A stretch of DNA of 64,000 nt from Melioribacteraceae bacterium (GTDB taxonomy: Bacteria; Bacteroidota; Ignavibacteria; Ignavibacteriales; Melioribacteraceae). Where the stretch lies: positions 1 to 64,000 of the forward strand of contig JAFGMI010000013.1 of the NCBI GenBank assembly GCA_016927595.1, read 5' to 3'. Under the pieces are notes generated by a model. That model was not told the origin of the DNA, did no database searches, and saw nothing but the letters and a program-made list of their open reading frames with translations. The translations under genes and the position numbers were made by a program. This document shows positions 10,135 through 18,739 of the stretch, piece after piece (position 1 is the stretch's first letter; the number at the start of each line of letters is the position of its first letter).

Positions 10135-10818
10135 ATGCCCAAAATTGTAAATAGAACACAGGAAAAATATTTAAAGTCTTTTCTCCCCCCGAAAGATGAA
10201 CTTATCGACTCGATGGAAAAGTATGCAATGATTCATCGTATACCAATATTACACTGGCAGAGTGCAGAGTTCTTGGAAAAATTAATAATAATACACAGAC
10301 CGAAAATGATTCTGGAAATAGGCTGTGCTATTGCTTATTCAGCAATAAGAATGGCAATGAGCGCTGATAAAATCAGTGATCTGCATACGATTGAAAAAAG
10401 TAAAGACAACATTACAATTGCGCGAAAAAATATTATTAAATCAGGACTGGAAAAGAGGATAAAATTAATTGAAGGCGATGCACTTGATATTCTTCCTGAA
10501 CTCAGCTGCAAATATGATTTCATTTTTCTTGATGCGGATAAGGAAGATTATATCCCGTTATTTATGCATTCATTAAAGCTTCTCAAAACCGGAGGTGTTA
10601 TCGTAATTGATAACCTTCTGTGGCATGGATACGCAGCTTCTGCAAAAGTTCCCCGTAATCTGAAAAAATCGGTAGGTAACATCCGGAAATTTAATATATT
10701 ATTTATGAGTAACGATCAATTAAATGCTATTATAATACCGGTTGGTGATGGTCTGGGAGTGGGTATAAAAAACAGGGCATTTTCTAACGATAAAAGATTA
10801 AAAAATACCCTTAATTAA
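10135..10818 (+). CDS. SAM-dependent O-methyltransferase, family 3
   Basis: A 227-residue class I methyltransferase. Motif I is LEIGCAIAYSA (E61), a second acidic residue in HTIEKS binds the SAM ribose, and the metal/active-site stretch is FLDADKEDY (about 131-139). This is the fold of caffeoyl-CoA-type O-methyltransferases and the tRNA hydroxyuridine methyltransferase TrmR (YrrM). In a bacterium without plant-type substrates a tRNA or small-molecule target is more likely; which one cannot be decided here. It follows the subtilase gene closely and converges on the Rrf2 gene. Confidence 0.85.
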   Translation: MPKIVNRTQEKYLKSFLPPKDELIDSMEKYAMIHRIPILHWQSAEFLEKLIIIHRPKMILEIGCAIAYSAIRMAMSADKISDLHTIEKSKDNITIARKNIIKSGLEKRIKLIEGDALDILPELSCKYDFIFLDADKEDYIPLFMHSLKLLKTGGVIVIDNLLWHGYAASAKVPRNLKKSVGNIRKFNILFMSNDQLNAIIIPVGDGLGVGIKNRAFSNDKRLKNTLN

Positions 10819-10830
10819 AACGTGACATTT

Positions 10831-11259
10831 CTACTTGGCTTTACGAAGCGTTTCAGAATACTTTTCGGCAACTTCCTGAACCGATTTACTTGAAATCAGG
10901 TTATAGATTTTATTCCTTAATTCTGCCCATTCTTCATGCAGGGGGCAGGGAGTTTCATCAGAACATTCTTTTAATCCGGTAACACACTTCAAATTTATTA
11001 CCGGACCTTCAACTCTTTCGACGATTTCCAGAATAGAGCTTTTTTTCGCAAGTTCTGTTATTTTAAATCCTCCACCTCTTCCCTTAAATGAATCTACATA
11101 ACCGTATTTAGCCATCCTTTGTAAAATTTTCGCTAAATAATGAGCGGGAATCTCTTCGCTTTTTGCAATTTCTGAGGACATAATCAAAGCTTCCTTGGGT
11201 TGTCGTGCCAGAAAGAGTATTGCTCTGATTGCGTATTCACCTGTTTTGGTATAGATCAT
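10831..11259 (-). CDS. Rrf2-family transcriptional regulator, probable Fe-S sensor
   Basis: A 142-residue protein with the N-terminal winged helix of the Rrf2 family (YTKTGEYAIRA at residues 3-13, recognition region 25-66 with GRGGGF). Three cysteines, C92, C99 and C105, match the cluster-binding loop of IscR/NsrR-type sensors, although the spacing CX6CX5C differs by one from the common CX5CX5C. It probably represses or activates genes in response to iron-sulfur status, oxygen or nitric oxide. GGGGAAAG precedes the ATG. Possible operator half-sites lie upstream in the gap shared with the SPOR gene. Confidence 0.88.
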   Translation of the reverse strand: MIYTKTGEYAIRAILFLARQPKEALIMSSEIAKSEEIPAHYLAKILQRMAKYGYVDSFKGRGGGFKITELAKKSSILEIVERVEGPVINLKCVTGLKECSDETPCPLHEEWAELRNKIYNLISSKSVQEVAEKYSETLRKAK

Positions 11260-11323
11260 TCTTTCCCCACCTATAATTATTTGCTTTTTCGAAAATGTAG
11301 AGCTATTATTTATGGATTAAAAT

Positions 11324-11449
11324 ATCCTAAAAAATAAAATAAGTAAATGAAATCTTTTTGTCAACGTTTAATATTTTCTTTGATTTAAGCGGTTATCCTG
11401 TTAATAACTAATGATTTTATTGTAGCGAGGATTTAATAAAATTTAGGAT
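11324..11449. promoter_or_regulatory. possible operator region between the Rrf2 and SPOR genes
   Basis: ATCCTAAA (11324-11331) and its exact reverse complement TTTAGGAT (11442-11449) flank this divergent gap. A second AGGAT lies at 11428-11432, 17 bases before the one in TTTAGGAT, and GGAT-N6-ATCC spans 11314-11327. Such sites would suit autoregulation by the neighbouring Rrf2 protein, but the match is only visual. Confidence 0.25.
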
Positions 11450-11472
11450 AAATTTTCTGGAGTGCGTCATAT

Positions 11473-12582
11473 TTGTTAATTTTTATTATATTTTTAAACA
11501 AAAAACAAATAATTAAGATTTTGAAGAATATCAAACTCTATTCGCTGTTATTTATTTTGCTTTTAGTTTCTGAGATTAATGCTCAGGTTAAAAGATGGTA
11601 TCAGCTGGAAACTAATGATTATAAAACCACATTTATAGATACTACTACCATTCGTGAAACTGACGGACAACTATCCGTTTGGGTTCTTGATATCTATAAG
11701 GAGCCTGTTGAAATTGAGAATATTGACGGGATGGTTAAACGGGCGAGGACACAATATCTTTTCGATATAAGGCAACTAACTTATTCCGAAATAGGTAATC
11801 TTTATTATGATGACGTGGGGAAAATAATTTCACAGAGTTACACACCTCAGATAGGCGGTAATGCCAGAACATTTTACCAGCCGCTTGGCGGTGATGAAGA
11901 CGCTTCGGCGGTATTTAATAAACTGGTTGAGCTCTTGAATATCGAGGTAAATACGAGTAACAGTCCTGTAAATTACGATCCAGCAATAGCAAGGCGGATA
12001 GAAGAAGCGAATAAAGATGTTGTGGAAAATCTGCAATCCGGATTGTCGGAAACCTTAAAGCAGCAGCAGATTGAATCCTCGGTCGATTCAGCTGATGAAA
12101 GGAATACGGGAGAAAATATAACTGGGGAAATTGATTCTGAAAATCGGATGATCATCGATCACTCAGAAAATTCAGATACTCAGTTGAATGATGAAGCAGA
12201 CATAAAAAGCATTGCAAAAATTATTGATCCGATAACAGGAAATTTTATTGAACTTAAGAACAATGACAGAGGAACAGATAATAACATATCCGAGACCCAG
12301 GCTGAGGATTCCGACGATGTTGAATTAACTTATAATCCGGCAAATGAACGAAATGTAACTAATACAATTTTCACCGACGGCAATTTGTATTGTTTTCAGG
12401 TCTCCTCCTGGAAGAGAATAACAATTGCTGAAAAGGAGGTTGAGAGACTTAAAAGAAGTAAGCATAATGCATTTATAGTGGAAGCCAGACCAAAACATAA
12501 ACAGGGTGTTTGGTATCGGGTAAGAGTAGGATATTTTAATACTTTACAGGAAGCCAAAGATTATCAGAAGAGAGTTAAGTAG
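11473..12582 (+). CDS. secreted SPOR-domain protein
   Basis: A 369-residue exported protein. An N-terminal signal sequence ends at SEINAQ (about residue 38). A first domain (about 39-115) with the pattern WYQLETNDYKTTFIDTTTI resembles surface-adhesin-E-like domains. A low-complexity acidic linker follows, and a C-terminal SPOR domain (about 305-369) has FQVSSWK and WYRVRVGYF. SPOR domains bind denuded septal peptidoglycan, so a role in division or the cell wall is likely. The start is TTG with GGAG 10 bases upstream; a TTG at 11521 would give a more typical signal peptide (22 residues). Confidence 0.82.
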   Translation: MLIFIIFLNKKQIIKILKNIKLYSLLFILLLVSEINAQVKRWYQLETNDYKTTFIDTTTIRETDGQLSVWVLDIYKEPVEIENIDGMVKRARTQYLFDIRQLTYSEIGNLYYDDVGKIISQSYTPQIGGNARTFYQPLGGDEDASAVFNKLVELLNIEVNTSNSPVNYDPAIARRIEEANKDVVENLQSGLSETLKQQQIESSVDSADERNTGENITGEIDSENRMIIDHSENSDTQLNDEADIKSIAKIIDPITGNFIELKNNDRGTDNNISETQAEDSDDVELTYNPANERNVTNTIFTDGNLYCFQVSSWKRITIAEKEVERLKRSKHNAFIVEARPKHKQGVWYRVRVGYFNTLQEAKDYQKRVK

Positions 12583-12586
12583 CTGA

Positions 12587-13915
12587 TCAAAATTTAATTG
12601 TAAAAGCTGTTCCTTCGTTTACTACAGAATTTACTCTAATAGTTCCATTATTAGCACGTACGATTTGGCGTGCAAGACTCAGCCCAATACCTGATCCATC
12701 CTTTTTAGTTGAAAAAAACGGGATGAAAATTTTTTCCTGTACTTCTTCAGAAATACCAGGGCCATTATCAATTATTCTTATTGTTGTTCTGCCGATCTGA
12801 TCAGGGAAACAAATAACAAGTACCTGTGCGTCCGGTGTATTGATGAGCGCCTGCTTCGCATTTACAAGAATATTTATTATTGACTGCTCGATCATCTCCT
12901 GATCCGCTGTAAGTTCCAGCGATTCGGGTTCAACCGACATACTCAGACTAATATTCGCTTTTTCGAAGCTTTCAGACAATAAATTTTGAATTCGCAAAAA
13001 TAAATTTTTTACCGGAAACAACTCAAATTTGGGTTTCTGTATCTTTGCCAGATTTCTGTAATTCTCAACAAAATGCAATAAGCCGTCACTCCTTTTACCG
13101 ATAGTGAGAACAGCGTTCCTTATATCTTCAATTGTTGATTTATCCGGCAAATGCGAATTGTTCAGAATATCGTTAATAGTACCTGCGAGTGATGAAATTG
13201 GAGTTATTGAGTTCATTATTTCATGCGTCAATACTCTAATCAGTTTTTGCCAGGCTTCCATTTCCTTATCTTCCAGTTCACTCTGTATATTCTGAAGTGC
13301 CAGTAAAGTATACGTCTGCTCTCTCATCCGGAACATAGTTGAATAAGCCACGATCTGATGGATGTCATTTTCATCGATTATTCTAATATCTGTCCGACCA
13401 GTAATTTGTGAATCTAAAATTTTTCTGCTTAATCCATCGCTGATTTTATCCAATTGCTTAATGTTAGTCAGGTTATTAATTCGGAGTAATTTTTTTGCAG
13501 AGTTATTCATGAATTCAACATTCCCTTCACTGTTATATGATATTAAACCCACGCCTACATGTTGCATAACAGTCAGCAGATATTTGTAATTTTCTTCCTT
13601 CTCACTCCTGGTTTTTTTGAAGCTATTGATCACTTCGTTAAAAGCATCCGCCAGTTCTCTGAACGATTTCCCCATTTTCTTATCTGAGAAGGTTTGTGAA
13701 AAATCTGAATGCTTAATAGAAAGGAAAAATTTTGTTAATTCTCTGTTAGTATAATCCACGTATTTAATGAGTGAGTAAATCTGTAGAATCGTAATCACAA
13801 AAATTATGGAAATAGTAGCAGTAAGCCTTGTATTATTCAGCAAATACACTAGTAACAGAATTGTAAACGAAATTAATAGTATTCTTATTATTAAATTAAT
13901 TCTGAAGTTTTTCAT
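12587..13915 (-). CDS. membrane sensor histidine kinase, NtrY-like
   Basis: A 442-residue kinase with two N-terminal membrane segments (about 7-26 and 33-51) and almost no periplasmic loop. A HAMP-like region and a PAS domain (about 108-210) follow. The phospho-acceptor H231 lies in LTHEIMNSITPISS, and the ATPase domain carries the N box (INILVNAKQAL), G1 (DNGPGI) and G2 (GSGIGLSLA). This is the architecture of NtrY-like partners of sigma-54 activators. The short loop suggests a signal from the membrane or cytosol. It is 21 bases downstream of its cognate regulator gene. Confidence 0.92.
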   Translation of the reverse strand: MKNFRINLIIRILLISFTILLLVYLLNNTRLTATISIIFVITILQIYSLIKYVDYTNRELTKFFLSIKHSDFSQTFSDKKMGKSFRELADAFNEVINSFKKTRSEKEENYKYLLTVMQHVGVGLISYNSEGNVEFMNNSAKKLLRINNLTNIKQLDKISDGLSRKILDSQITGRTDIRIIDENDIHQIVAYSTMFRMREQTYTLLALQNIQSELEDKEMEAWQKLIRVLTHEIMNSITPISSLAGTINDILNNSHLPDKSTIEDIRNAVLTIGKRSDGLLHFVENYRNLAKIQKPKFELFPVKNLFLRIQNLLSESFEKANISLSMSVEPESLELTADQEMIEQSIINILVNAKQALINTPDAQVLVICFPDQIGRTTIRIIDNGPGISEEVQEKIFIPFFSTKKDGSGIGLSLARQIVRANNGTIRVNSVVNEGTAFTIKF

Positions 13916-13936
13916 CTTTACCTTTAAGTGCAGATG

Positions 13937-15313
13937 TCATAGTCCGTATTTTTCAAGCCTTCTGTAAAGGGACGTGCGCGTTAAACCCAGCTCTTCTGCT
14001 GCTTTGGATATATTACCCTTATGTCTCTTAAGGACTTTTTTAATTACATTCTTTTCGATTTCTTCGAGGTTAAATGTATTGATGTCGTCGTGATCCCCAA
14101 TTCCGGTTTTACTTTTGAAGAAGAAGTCCGATACCGACAATACGTCTGATTCAGATAAAATTACAGCTCTTTCGACAGCGTGCTGCAGCTCTCTAATATT
14201 ACCCGGCCAATCGTATATCGATAATTTATGTATTGTATCGTCAGCGTATTTCAATTCAGGTTTGTTGTATTTTCTTTTATTTAATTCGAGAAAGTGTTCG
14301 GCTAGCAATGGAATATCTTCTGTCCTTTCGCGTAAAGGCGGGAGATTAATTTCAACTGTATTTATTCTGTAGAGCAAATCCTGTCTGAACTTGTTCGCTT
14401 TAACGAGTTCGCTGATGGGCATGTTTGTTGCGCAAATCAGTCTTATATCAATTGGGTTGTATTTATTTGAACCGACTCTTGCAACCTGACGGTTTTCAAT
14501 AACTGTAAGCAACTTTGATTGCAGTTCTATGGAAAGGTTTCCTATCTCATCCAGAAATAAAGTTCCTCCCGATGCAATTTCAAACCTGCCGGCTCTGTCC
14601 TCTTTAGCATCTGTATATGCACCTCTTACGTGACCGAATAATTCGCTTTCAAACAACGTTTGACTAATTGCACCCATATCTACGCTTATAAAAACGTCCT
14701 TAGCTCTTTCTGAATACCTGTGAAGTGCCCGGGCTACCAATTCTTTTCCCGTTCCGTTTTCACCCGTTATCAGCACGTTGGCATTGGTTTTAGCTACTTT
14801 TTTGACGGTGTTGAATACGCTTTGCATTTGATGAGAAACACCGATAATATCATGAAACTTTTCATCGTAAAGCTCATTCAATTGTTTCTGCCTGGATTTA
14901 AGGGATTGTAGTTCCTGACGAGATTCTCTTAATCTGAGAGCCGATGAGAGTGTTGCAAGAAATTTCTCGTTCTGCCAGGGCTTTAATACAAAATCGGTTG
15001 CTCCTTCCTTCACTGCTTTTACCGCCATTTCAACATCGCCGTAAGCGGTAATTAAAATAACAACCGAAGCTGGATCGAGCTGTAATATCTTTTTCAGCCA
15101 GTAAAACCCTTCCTGACCACTGGTCATATCCTGGGTAAAATTCATATCGAGAAAGATTACATCGAAGTTATCGCTTTGAATTAAATTTGGAATATTTTCA
15201 GGTTCCTTCTCCGTTACGATTTTACCGGCGTGGGATTTCAATAATAGTCTGGCGGCAAAAAGGATATCTTCATTGTCATCCACTATCAATATTTTGGAGT
15301 TTGTTTGACTCAC
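13937..15313 (-). CDS. sigma-54-dependent NtrC-family response regulator
   Basis: Three domains are visible. The receiver (1-125) has phospho-acceptor D56. The AAA+ domain (155-385) has Walker A GENGTGK (184-190), Walker B in LFLDEIG, and a sigma-54 contact loop reading GAYTDA (231-236) instead of GAFTGA. A Fis-type helix-turn-helix is at the C terminus (ISKAAEELGLTRTSLYRRL). Phosphorylated regulators of this type oligomerise on upstream sites and open sigma-54 promoters with ATP. Likely targets are in the neighbourhood: dyads lie next to its own start and upstream of the export operon's sigma-54 promoter. Confidence 0.95.
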   Translation of the reverse strand: MSQTNSKILIVDDNEDILFAARLLLKSHAGKIVTEKEPENIPNLIQSDNFDVIFLDMNFTQDMTSGQEGFYWLKKILQLDPASVVILITAYGDVEMAVKAVKEGATDFVLKPWQNEKFLATLSSALRLRESRQELQSLKSRQKQLNELYDEKFHDIIGVSHQMQSVFNTVKKVAKTNANVLITGENGTGKELVARALHRYSERAKDVFISVDMGAISQTLFESELFGHVRGAYTDAKEDRAGRFEIASGGTLFLDEIGNLSIELQSKLLTVIENRQVARVGSNKYNPIDIRLICATNMPISELVKANKFRQDLLYRINTVEINLPPLRERTEDIPLLAEHFLELNKRKYNKPELKYADDTIHKLSIYDWPGNIRELQHAVERAVILSESDVLSVSDFFFKSKTGIGDHDDINTFNLEEIEKNVIKKVLKRHKGNISKAAEELGLTRTSLYRRLEKYGL

Positions 15314-15390
15314 ATTGATCCCTTTTTAAAAATTGACCAAGACTTATGCCGGTCTCAAAAATATTATTAATCCAGACTAATTGTAAATAT

Positions 15391-15428
15391 AGTGTTCGTA
15401 AACGTACACTACAAAACTTTTTCGTACA
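15391..15428. promoter_or_regulatory. candidate enhancer dyad of the NtrC-type regulator
   Basis: Bases 15391-15410 form the imperfect palindrome AGTGT-n-CGT-nn-ACG-n-ACACT. The half-site TCGTACA recurs exactly 20 bases after the ACGTACA half (15402 versus 15422). The inner 12 bases, read on the opposite strand as CGTTTACGAACA, occur identically upstream of the export operon. The site lies between the divergent regulator and four-repeat genes. I found no GG-N10-GC promoter for either gene here. Confidence 0.5.
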
Positions 15429-15506
15429 AAATGCATTGAAAATGATAAAACAAAATCAACGTGTGTGCGTCTAAAACTCAGACTTGGAGATAGAGGTATT
15501 AATTTT

Positions 15507-17222
15507 ATGTTCACGAAATATTCTAATTCGGTTTCATCTAAACTGCTCCTTCTGTTAATGGCATTTGGCAGTGTGATTTATTCACAAAGCGATAACGAAA
15601 TAGTAGTCGGCAGAATCAGCCCGGGAGAAATTGATATGTCTGCATTCGCTCTGACCGCACCGGCTTCGATTAACATTTCCGGTATGGGGGCATCTTACGG
15701 CGAATGGGACGAAGAAACAGCGTTTTACGGATGGATTTTAAATTCTGAAACCAGACAGGTAGTCTGGCATTTAAGAAATATGAATGAGTTCGGTGAAGAT
15801 GAAGGTTTGTTCGAGTTTAGCACGAGTCTGCAGCTGCCAGCCGGGAATTATGAGGTTTATTACAGCGGTTCTGTCCGGAACTACATTCAGGTAAAAGGCT
15901 GGGGCGATTTCTGGAGCAATGTTTTCGGTGAGCATAAATACAAAGCAAGCGATAGAAAAAAACTATTCATGACAATAACCGGTCCGGAAAAAAATTTCAG
16001 CAAGTTAAGCGCAAGGGATCTGGTTGATAAAAAGGTTAAAAATTCGATTGTTTCTATAATCAGGGTCGGTGATTACGAGGACTTTAAATCTTCATTTACA
16101 CTTACTGAGGAAACAAAAATAAGAGTATACTCAATTGGGGAGGGAAGAAAGGGCAGCGTTTACGATTTTGGGTGGATTTATGATGAGAACAATCACGAAC
16201 GCATCTGGACAATGTCTTCATGGCGGAGTGACCATGCCGGCGGAGGACAGAAAAATATTATTGTCGATAAGGAAATATCACTAAAAGCAGGCAGCTACTC
16301 GGTACGTTTTTCTACTGATGATTCACATTCCTTCGACGAGTTCAACGTACTGCCGCCGGACGATCCGCAATTCTGGGGAATAACACTCTGGCTTGTCGAC
16401 AATAAGGATATAAGCAATGTTAAACCTTTTACCGATTCTGAAAGAATAGAGCCTATTGTTGAAATGATACATGTAGGCGACGATGAATTCAGATCTCAGG
16501 GATTCAGTCTTGAGAAAGATATGGATGTGCATGTCTATTCTCTTGGAGAAGGTACCTCAAGTACGATGGTGGATTACGGGTGGATAATTAATGCCGATAC
16601 TAAAGAAACTGTCTGGAAGATGACCGGTAGAAAAACCGGGCATGGAGGCGGAGCCGATAAGAACAGACTATTTGATGATAAAATTTTTCTGAGTAAAGGC
16701 AATTATATAGCTTATTATACAACAGATGATTCGCATAGCTATGACAATTGGAATGCTACACGACCTATAGAATCCGACAGGTGGGGATTAACCATTTGGC
16801 CGACATCGAAAGAAGATGAAAAATATGTTGAACTCTTTGACGAAGATGAATATAAAAACGAAAATGTAATAGCGGAAATCATAAGAGTGAAAGATCACAA
16901 AGAAATTCACAAAAAATTTTCGTTGAGTGAAAATACTAAGGTCAGAATAATCGCAATTGGCGAAGGTGACCCTGACGATATGTACGATTACGGATGGATT
17001 GAAAACGAAAATGGTGGAGTTGTCTGGGATATGACCTTCAGAAAAACAGAACATGCCGGAGGAGCGAAGAAAAACAGAATATTTAATGATACTATCATGC
17101 TCGAAAAAGGAAGTTACTACATTTACTTTGTAACAGATGATTCGCATTCTTATAATGACTGGAACGCTACTCCACCCGATAATCCTGAACTTTACGGTAT
17201 AACACTTTTATTCGAGAGATAA
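15507..17222 (+). CDS. secreted protein of four tandem ~120-residue repeats, unknown family
   Basis: A Sec signal peptide (residues 1-26, ending VIYSQ) precedes one diverged copy (about 29-156) and three clear copies (181-295, 317-432 and 454-569) of one domain. Shared landmarks are an Arg/His-Val-(Gly/Lys)-Asp start, a GEG turn, (D/Y)(F/Y)GWI, W-x-M, a H(A/G)GG..K(N) stretch, TDDSHS(Y/F) and a closing G-I/L-T-L/I. Spacing is about 137 residues. The domain is probably all-beta; acidic TDDSHS loops could bind metal. I do not recognise it. ATG 15507 was chosen over an in-frame GTG at 15465 because it starts the signal peptide and has GGAG and AGAGG upstream. A terminator follows. Confidence 0.85.
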   Translation: MFTKYSNSVSSKLLLLLMAFGSVIYSQSDNEIVVGRISPGEIDMSAFALTAPASINISGMGASYGEWDEETAFYGWILNSETRQVVWHLRNMNEFGEDEGLFEFSTSLQLPAGNYEVYYSGSVRNYIQVKGWGDFWSNVFGEHKYKASDRKKLFMTITGPEKNFSKLSARDLVDKKVKNSIVSIIRVGDYEDFKSSFTLTEETKIRVYSIGEGRKGSVYDFGWIYDENNHERIWTMSSWRSDHAGGGQKNIIVDKEISLKAGSYSVRFSTDDSHSFDEFNVLPPDDPQFWGITLWLVDNKDISNVKPFTDSERIEPIVEMIHVGDDEFRSQGFSLEKDMDVHVYSLGEGTSSTMVDYGWIINADTKETVWKMTGRKTGHGGGADKNRLFDDKIFLSKGNYIAYYTTDDSHSYDNWNATRPIESDRWGLTIWPTSKEDEKYVELFDEDEYKNENVIAEIIRVKDHKEIHKKFSLSENTKVRIIAIGEGDPDDMYDYGWIENENGGVVWDMTFRKTEHAGGAKKNRIFNDTIMLEKGSYYIYFVTDDSHSYNDWNATPPDNPELYGITLLFER

Positions 17223-17250
17223 TATTTATGACGACCTTTAAAGAGTGGAT

Positions 17251-17287
17251 AAAAGCGGAGCTTTGGGCTGGGACTCCGCTTTTTTTT
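17251..17287 (+). terminator. rho-independent terminator
   Basis: AAAAGCGGAG (17251-17260) pairs with CTCCGCTTTT (17274-17283) around a 13-base loop and runs into seven or more T. It ends the four-repeat gene and insulates it from the export operon. Confidence 0.85.
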
Positions 17288-17299
17288 ATTTAAAATTAT

Positions 17300-17335
17300 T
17301 GTCCGTTTACGAACAGAATTCTCCGCTGACGAACA
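17300..17335 (+). promoter_or_regulatory. tandem upstream activator sites for the export operon
   Basis: TGTCCGTTTACGAACA (17300-17315) is a perfect TGTnCGTnnACGnACA dyad. A second copy at 17320-17335 matches 10 of the 12 fixed positions. The centres are 20 bp apart, two helical turns, and lie about 121 and 101 bp before the predicted start of the sigma-54 transcript, the usual place for NtrC-type enhancers. The first copy shares 12 identical bases with the site near the regulator gene. Confidence 0.6.
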
Positions 17336-17403
17336 TACGATTGAGAGAGGGCTAACACTCAGCTTGTTTTGAACGGAATTTGATGAAAATAAAGTTTATT
17401 AAC

Positions 17404-17418
17404 GGCATAAAAATTGCA
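17404..17418 (+). promoter_or_regulatory. sigma-54 (RpoN) promoter of the export operon
   Basis: GGCATAAAAATTGCA has the invariant GG (17404-17405) and GC (17416-17417) separated by exactly 10 bases, with TTGCA at the -12 element. Transcription would start near 17429, 16 bases before the ATG at 17445, leaving room for the AGAAGGT ribosome site. Confidence 0.75.
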
Positions 17419-17444
17419 TCTTCGGGAAAAATCAGAAGGTAGTT

Positions 17445-18695
17445 ATGGATCGAAAAATTGAAAAGAAAAAGTGGACTTTAAAGAGAATTGGCGCATATTC
17501 CGCCGCTGCAGTATTTATTTTGTTTGTACTCTATAATTTCGTTTTTAGTGATTCCTCATCCAAACTTAATGTGGAAAGGGATAGAATAACAATTTCAGAC
17601 GTCACTTTTGGTCCGTTCAATGAGAACATTCCGATAACGGGGACAGTTCAGCCAATCGAAACATTTTACCTTGATATAAGTGAAGGAGGCAGAGTTGTAA
17701 CTAAATTTGTCGATGAGGGAGCCTTTCTCGAAATCGGCGATCCGATAATACAGCTGGAAAATCCTAATTTAACGCTGAATGTAATGTATAATGAAGCCCA
17801 ACTTTTCCAGCAGATGAATTCTTTGAGAAGCACTCGTCTGTCGATGGAACAGAATAAATTAAATTTAATGACACAAATTCTGAATTTGAGAAACCAGATA
17901 TCCAAGCAGCGAAGAATTTATCAGAGGGATAAGGAATTATTCGGGAAAAATCTTATTTCAGAATTTGAATTTCAGGAGAGTGAAGAACAATATAAGTACC
18001 TCCTGGAGAGTTTGAAGTTAACAAAAGAAACTCAGAAAACCGACTCGCTTTTCAGGGAGAATCAGATTCAGCAATTACAAAGTTCTATAGAGAGGATGGA
18101 AGAAAATTTGAGTATAGCAAAACGGCAGCTGGACAATCTGACTGTTCGGGCACCTATAAAAGGTCAGCTTACTTCTTTAAATGCCGAAATCGGTCAATCA
18201 ATAAGCGGCGGACAAAATCTCGGACAAATTGATAATATTGACGATTATAAAGTCCGTGCACAAATTGACGAACATTATATTGCCAGAGTGGCTCCTGGTC
18301 AGACCGGTGACTTTACATTTGCAGGGAATACATATCAGCTTATTATAAAAACCGTGTTTCCAGAAGTAAGTAACGGCAGATTTGAAGTCGATATGCATTT
18401 TGAGGGTGAGCAACCTTCGGGGATTAGAAGGGGTCAAACATTGCACATTAAGTTGGCTCTTGGTGAACTCCGTAATGTTCTGATGATCGATAAAGGCGGT
18501 TTTTTCCAGACTACGGGCGGGCAGTGGATATTTGTTTTAGATCCCTCAAGCGATTTCGCAACCAAAAGAGACATTAGTATCGGTCAACAAAACACACAGG
18601 TTTATGAAGTATTAAGCGGTCTTACAGAAGGAGAGAAGGTTATTACTTCTTCATATGAAAATTTTGGCGACAACGATAAACTGATACTAAACTGA
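17445..18695 (+). CDS. HlyD/MacA-type membrane fusion protein (efflux adaptor)
   Basis: A 416-residue periplasmic adaptor. A cytoplasmic basic N terminus precedes one membrane anchor (about 17-34). Next come a first half-motif of the lipoyl domain (GGRVVTKFVDEGAFLEIGDPI), a long coiled coil (about 105-215, Gln/Glu/Lys rich), the second lipoyl half (LTVRAPIKGQLTSL), a beta-barrel domain and a membrane-proximal domain. It should link an inner-membrane ABC transporter to an outer-membrane channel. It is the first gene of a sigma-54-driven operon; neither permease nor TolC-like gene accompanies it here. Confidence 0.9.
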   Translation: MDRKIEKKKWTLKRIGAYSAAAVFILFVLYNFVFSDSSSKLNVERDRITISDVTFGPFNENIPITGTVQPIETFYLDISEGGRVVTKFVDEGAFLEIGDPIIQLENPNLTLNVMYNEAQLFQQMNSLRSTRLSMEQNKLNLMTQILNLRNQISKQRRIYQRDKELFGKNLISEFEFQESEEQYKYLLESLKLTKETQKTDSLFRENQIQQLQSSIERMEENLSIAKRQLDNLTVRAPIKGQLTSLNAEIGQSISGGQNLGQIDNIDDYKVRAQIDEHYIARVAPGQTGDFTFAGNTYQLIIKTVFPEVSNGRFEVDMHFEGEQPSGIRRGQTLHIKLALGELRNVLMIDKGGFFQTTGGQWIFVLDPSSDFATKRDISIGQQNTQVYEVLSGLTEGEKVITSSYENFGDNDKLILN

Positions 18696-18739
18696 AAAAA
18701 GTTTATGCAAATTTTAAATACATCAGAGAGGTAAAACAA

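Noticed and set aside
15420-15435. Possible sigma-54 promoter for the four-repeat gene around TGCA
   Set aside because: The required GG 10 bases upstream of the GC is TT, so it fails the invariant positions.
16788-17147. 119-codon open frame on the minus strand
   Set aside because: Antisense to the fourth repeat of the secreted protein; Phe/Ile-rich shadow.
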